In this document: positions 62,918 to 64,000 of the stretch, one piece after another
Numbering within the stretch: the first letter of the stretch is position 1
How the letters are laid out: each line of letters begins with the position of its first letter
DNA from: Nitrosomonas sp.
GTDB lineage: Bacteria; Pseudomonadota; Gammaproteobacteria; Burkholderiales; Nitrosomonadaceae
DNA length: 64,000 nt
Reading direction: 5' to 3'
Assembly: GCA_019635215.1 (NCBI GenBank)
Contig: JAHBZZ010000002.1
Span: 186,001 to 250,000, forward strand
The notes under the pieces: generated by a model
Seen by the model: the letters and a program-made list of their open reading frames with translations, nothing else
What the model was told of the DNA's origin: nothing
Database searches by the model: none
Translations under genes and position numbers: made by a program

Positions 62918-64000
62918 ATGAATATGCCTACAAAACTCAATATTTCATCCATTGCCGGCGTCAAGGGAAACATCCATGAATTCTTCTCTTTAATTCAACA
63001 GAATCTGGATGCCTTCAGTCAGAATTTTGAGGATCTCTCGCATATCCATACATGCCGCGCATATATTCATCAGCTGAATGGCTTATTTGAAATGCTTGAG
63101 TTGAGAGACATTGCTATCGTAAACGGAAAGATCGAGCAACTGATCATCGCCATGATCGGAAAACAGGTCAATCCTGATGACGCTGTCATCAACATGATCA
63201 AACAATCCGCCAAAGCCACGCTTGACTACTTGGATGATCTCATTGATGGCGCTGAAGAAAATCCGCTGCACCTGTTTCCCGTTTATCGCAACCTGATGCT
63301 GACTCTGGGGCACGAACAGGCCTCTGTATATGATTTGTTCCATCCCGGTTTGATTGAGGCCCCTCCTCTGAGACCCGCACTTGCGCATCTCACAACCCAG
63401 CAGCACGAAACACGGGTCAAACAGACGCGCGCCGAATACCAATCCGGACTGGCGCAATGGCTGAAAAACACTTCCAGTTCAGCCGGGCTCAATCAAATGC
63501 ATCGTGCTATCGATCAAATCGGGCAATTACCCGGTTCTTCCGAACAGCGCACTTTTTGGTGGATTACAGGCGGTTTCCTGGAAAGCCTGTCGGTACAGCA
63601 ATCCGGCATAGATCTGACGCACCGGAAACTATGCGGCAAAATCGAAAAAATATTACGCCATTATGCCGAGCAGTTACCCCAGAATACGGCTCAGCTGACG
63701 CGTGAACTGCTCTATCAGATCGCCCGCCTGTCGAAGACAAACCGGGAAATCCGGCAAATCGCCGATATATGCAAGACCTACGCTTTACCGTCTTTTACGG
63801 AATCCGATGAAGCGGATCTGATCACCCAGGTTTCACCACGGGACTATCTGCAGGAAATCCAGAAAATCCTGGGCCGGATCAATGAAAACTGGCAGTCATT
63901 CTGCTCAGGCGAACAAACGGCACTGGATGTGTTTGTCAACGATATGGCGCAACTCGGTGAACCTGCATTACAAACACAAAGCAAGCCTCTGCAAAAACTG
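62918..64000 (+). CDS. ChpA/PilL-like hybrid histidine kinase, N-terminal part (cut by window)
   Basis: The frame opens at 62918 (MNMPTKLNISSIAGVKGNIHEF) and runs 361 codons to the window end without a stop. The visible part is helical, with HIHTCRAYIHQLNGLFEMLELRDI (about 47-70), the look of a degenerate Hpt-type domain at the start of ChpA-like proteins, and LFPVYRNLMLTLGHEQAS later. It follows the pilJ-like gene by 42 bp. The expected kinase core, CheW-like and receiver domains would lie beyond 64000, so the identification rests on position and the first domain. Confidence 0.75.
   Translation, partial: MNMPTKLNISSIAGVKGNIHEFFSLIQQNLDAFSQNFEDLSHIHTCRAYIHQLNGLFEMLELRDIAIVNGKIEQLIIAMIGKQVNPDDAVINMIKQSAKATLDYLDDLIDGAEENPLHLFPVYRNLMLTLGHEQASVYDLFHPGLIEAPPLRPALAHLTTQQHETRVKQTRAEYQSGLAQWLKNTSSSAGLNQMHRAIDQIGQLPGSSEQRTFWWITGGFLESLSVQQSGIDLTHRKLCGKIEKILRHYAEQLPQNTAQLTRELLYQIARLSKTNREIRQIADICKTYALPSFTESDEADLITQVSPRDYLQEIQKILGRINENWQSFCSGEQTALDVFVNDMAQLGEPALQTQSKPLQKL

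Overview
The window reads as chromosome of a betaproteobacterial ammonia oxidiser, most likely Nitrosomonas-like. The main pointers are a cytochrome P460, periplasmic multicopper oxidases, a tol-pal-cpoB-queE-queC operon of proteobacterial order, and a uniform moderate-GC codon style. The genus is an inference from gene content, not from a search.

Left end (1-10.7 kb): a type I-F CRISPR-Cas locus on the minus strand. Its order is cas1, cas2-3, cas8f (csy1), cas5f (csy2), cas7f (csy3), cas6f (csy4), then an AT-rich leader with a consensus IHF site, then an array of 23 complete repeats plus one cut by the window edge. A decayed ParD-like/zeta-toxin module lies between cas6f and the leader. 11-16.7 kb: a Wzz-type polysaccharide co-polymerase with a C-terminal domain resembling a dead tyrosine recombinase, a GGEEF diguanylate cyclase, a His/Gly-rich lipoprotein and a DUF2959 lipoprotein.

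16.7-24.2 kb: seven co-oriented genes that look like one lipid pathway. They encode a YghO-type GNAT acyltransferase, a MobA-like nucleotidyltransferase, an LptF/LptG permease pair, a CDP-alcohol phosphotransferase, a DAG/ceramide-kinase-family protein and a Tam41-like cytidylyltransferase. Together they could phosphorylate, activate and headgroup-modify a lipid and hand it to an LPS-type exporter. 24.4-30.1 kb: a tripartite metal-efflux operon (OMF, MFP, RND). 30.1-32 kb: junk, with an IS630 remnant and a truncated AAA ATPase gene. 32-39 kb: ybgC-tolQRAB-pal-cpoB-queE-queC. 39-45 kb: a CorB/CorC-type transporter, a DUF2490 protein, then an AT-rich insert with an asparagine-synthase-like gene, an ISAs1 remnant and a TylF-type methyltransferase. 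45-51.8 kb: rpmE, a cupin, cytochrome P460, DUF6164, an SDR, an outer-membrane protein, then aat-bpt-pyrD behind a perfect FNR-type box.

Right end (51.9-64 kb): two adjacent multicopper-oxidase-like genes whose copper-ligand motifs are reciprocally lost. The upstream protein keeps histidine motifs 1 and 2; the downstream one keeps motifs 3 and 4 and adds a plastocyanin-like domain and a beta-propeller. Behind them is a 1060-residue STAND ATPase/BTAD (SARP-type) regulator. Direct heptamer repeats with an 11-bp period lie upstream of both the oxidase pair and the regulator, each 8 bp from a -10-like hexamer, which is the geometry of SARP sites. The window ends in a pilJ-like chemoreceptor gene and the start of a chpA/pilL-like gene. 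The strongest candidates for something undescribed are the split oxidase with its regulator and repeats, and the lipid cluster with its own LptFG pair.
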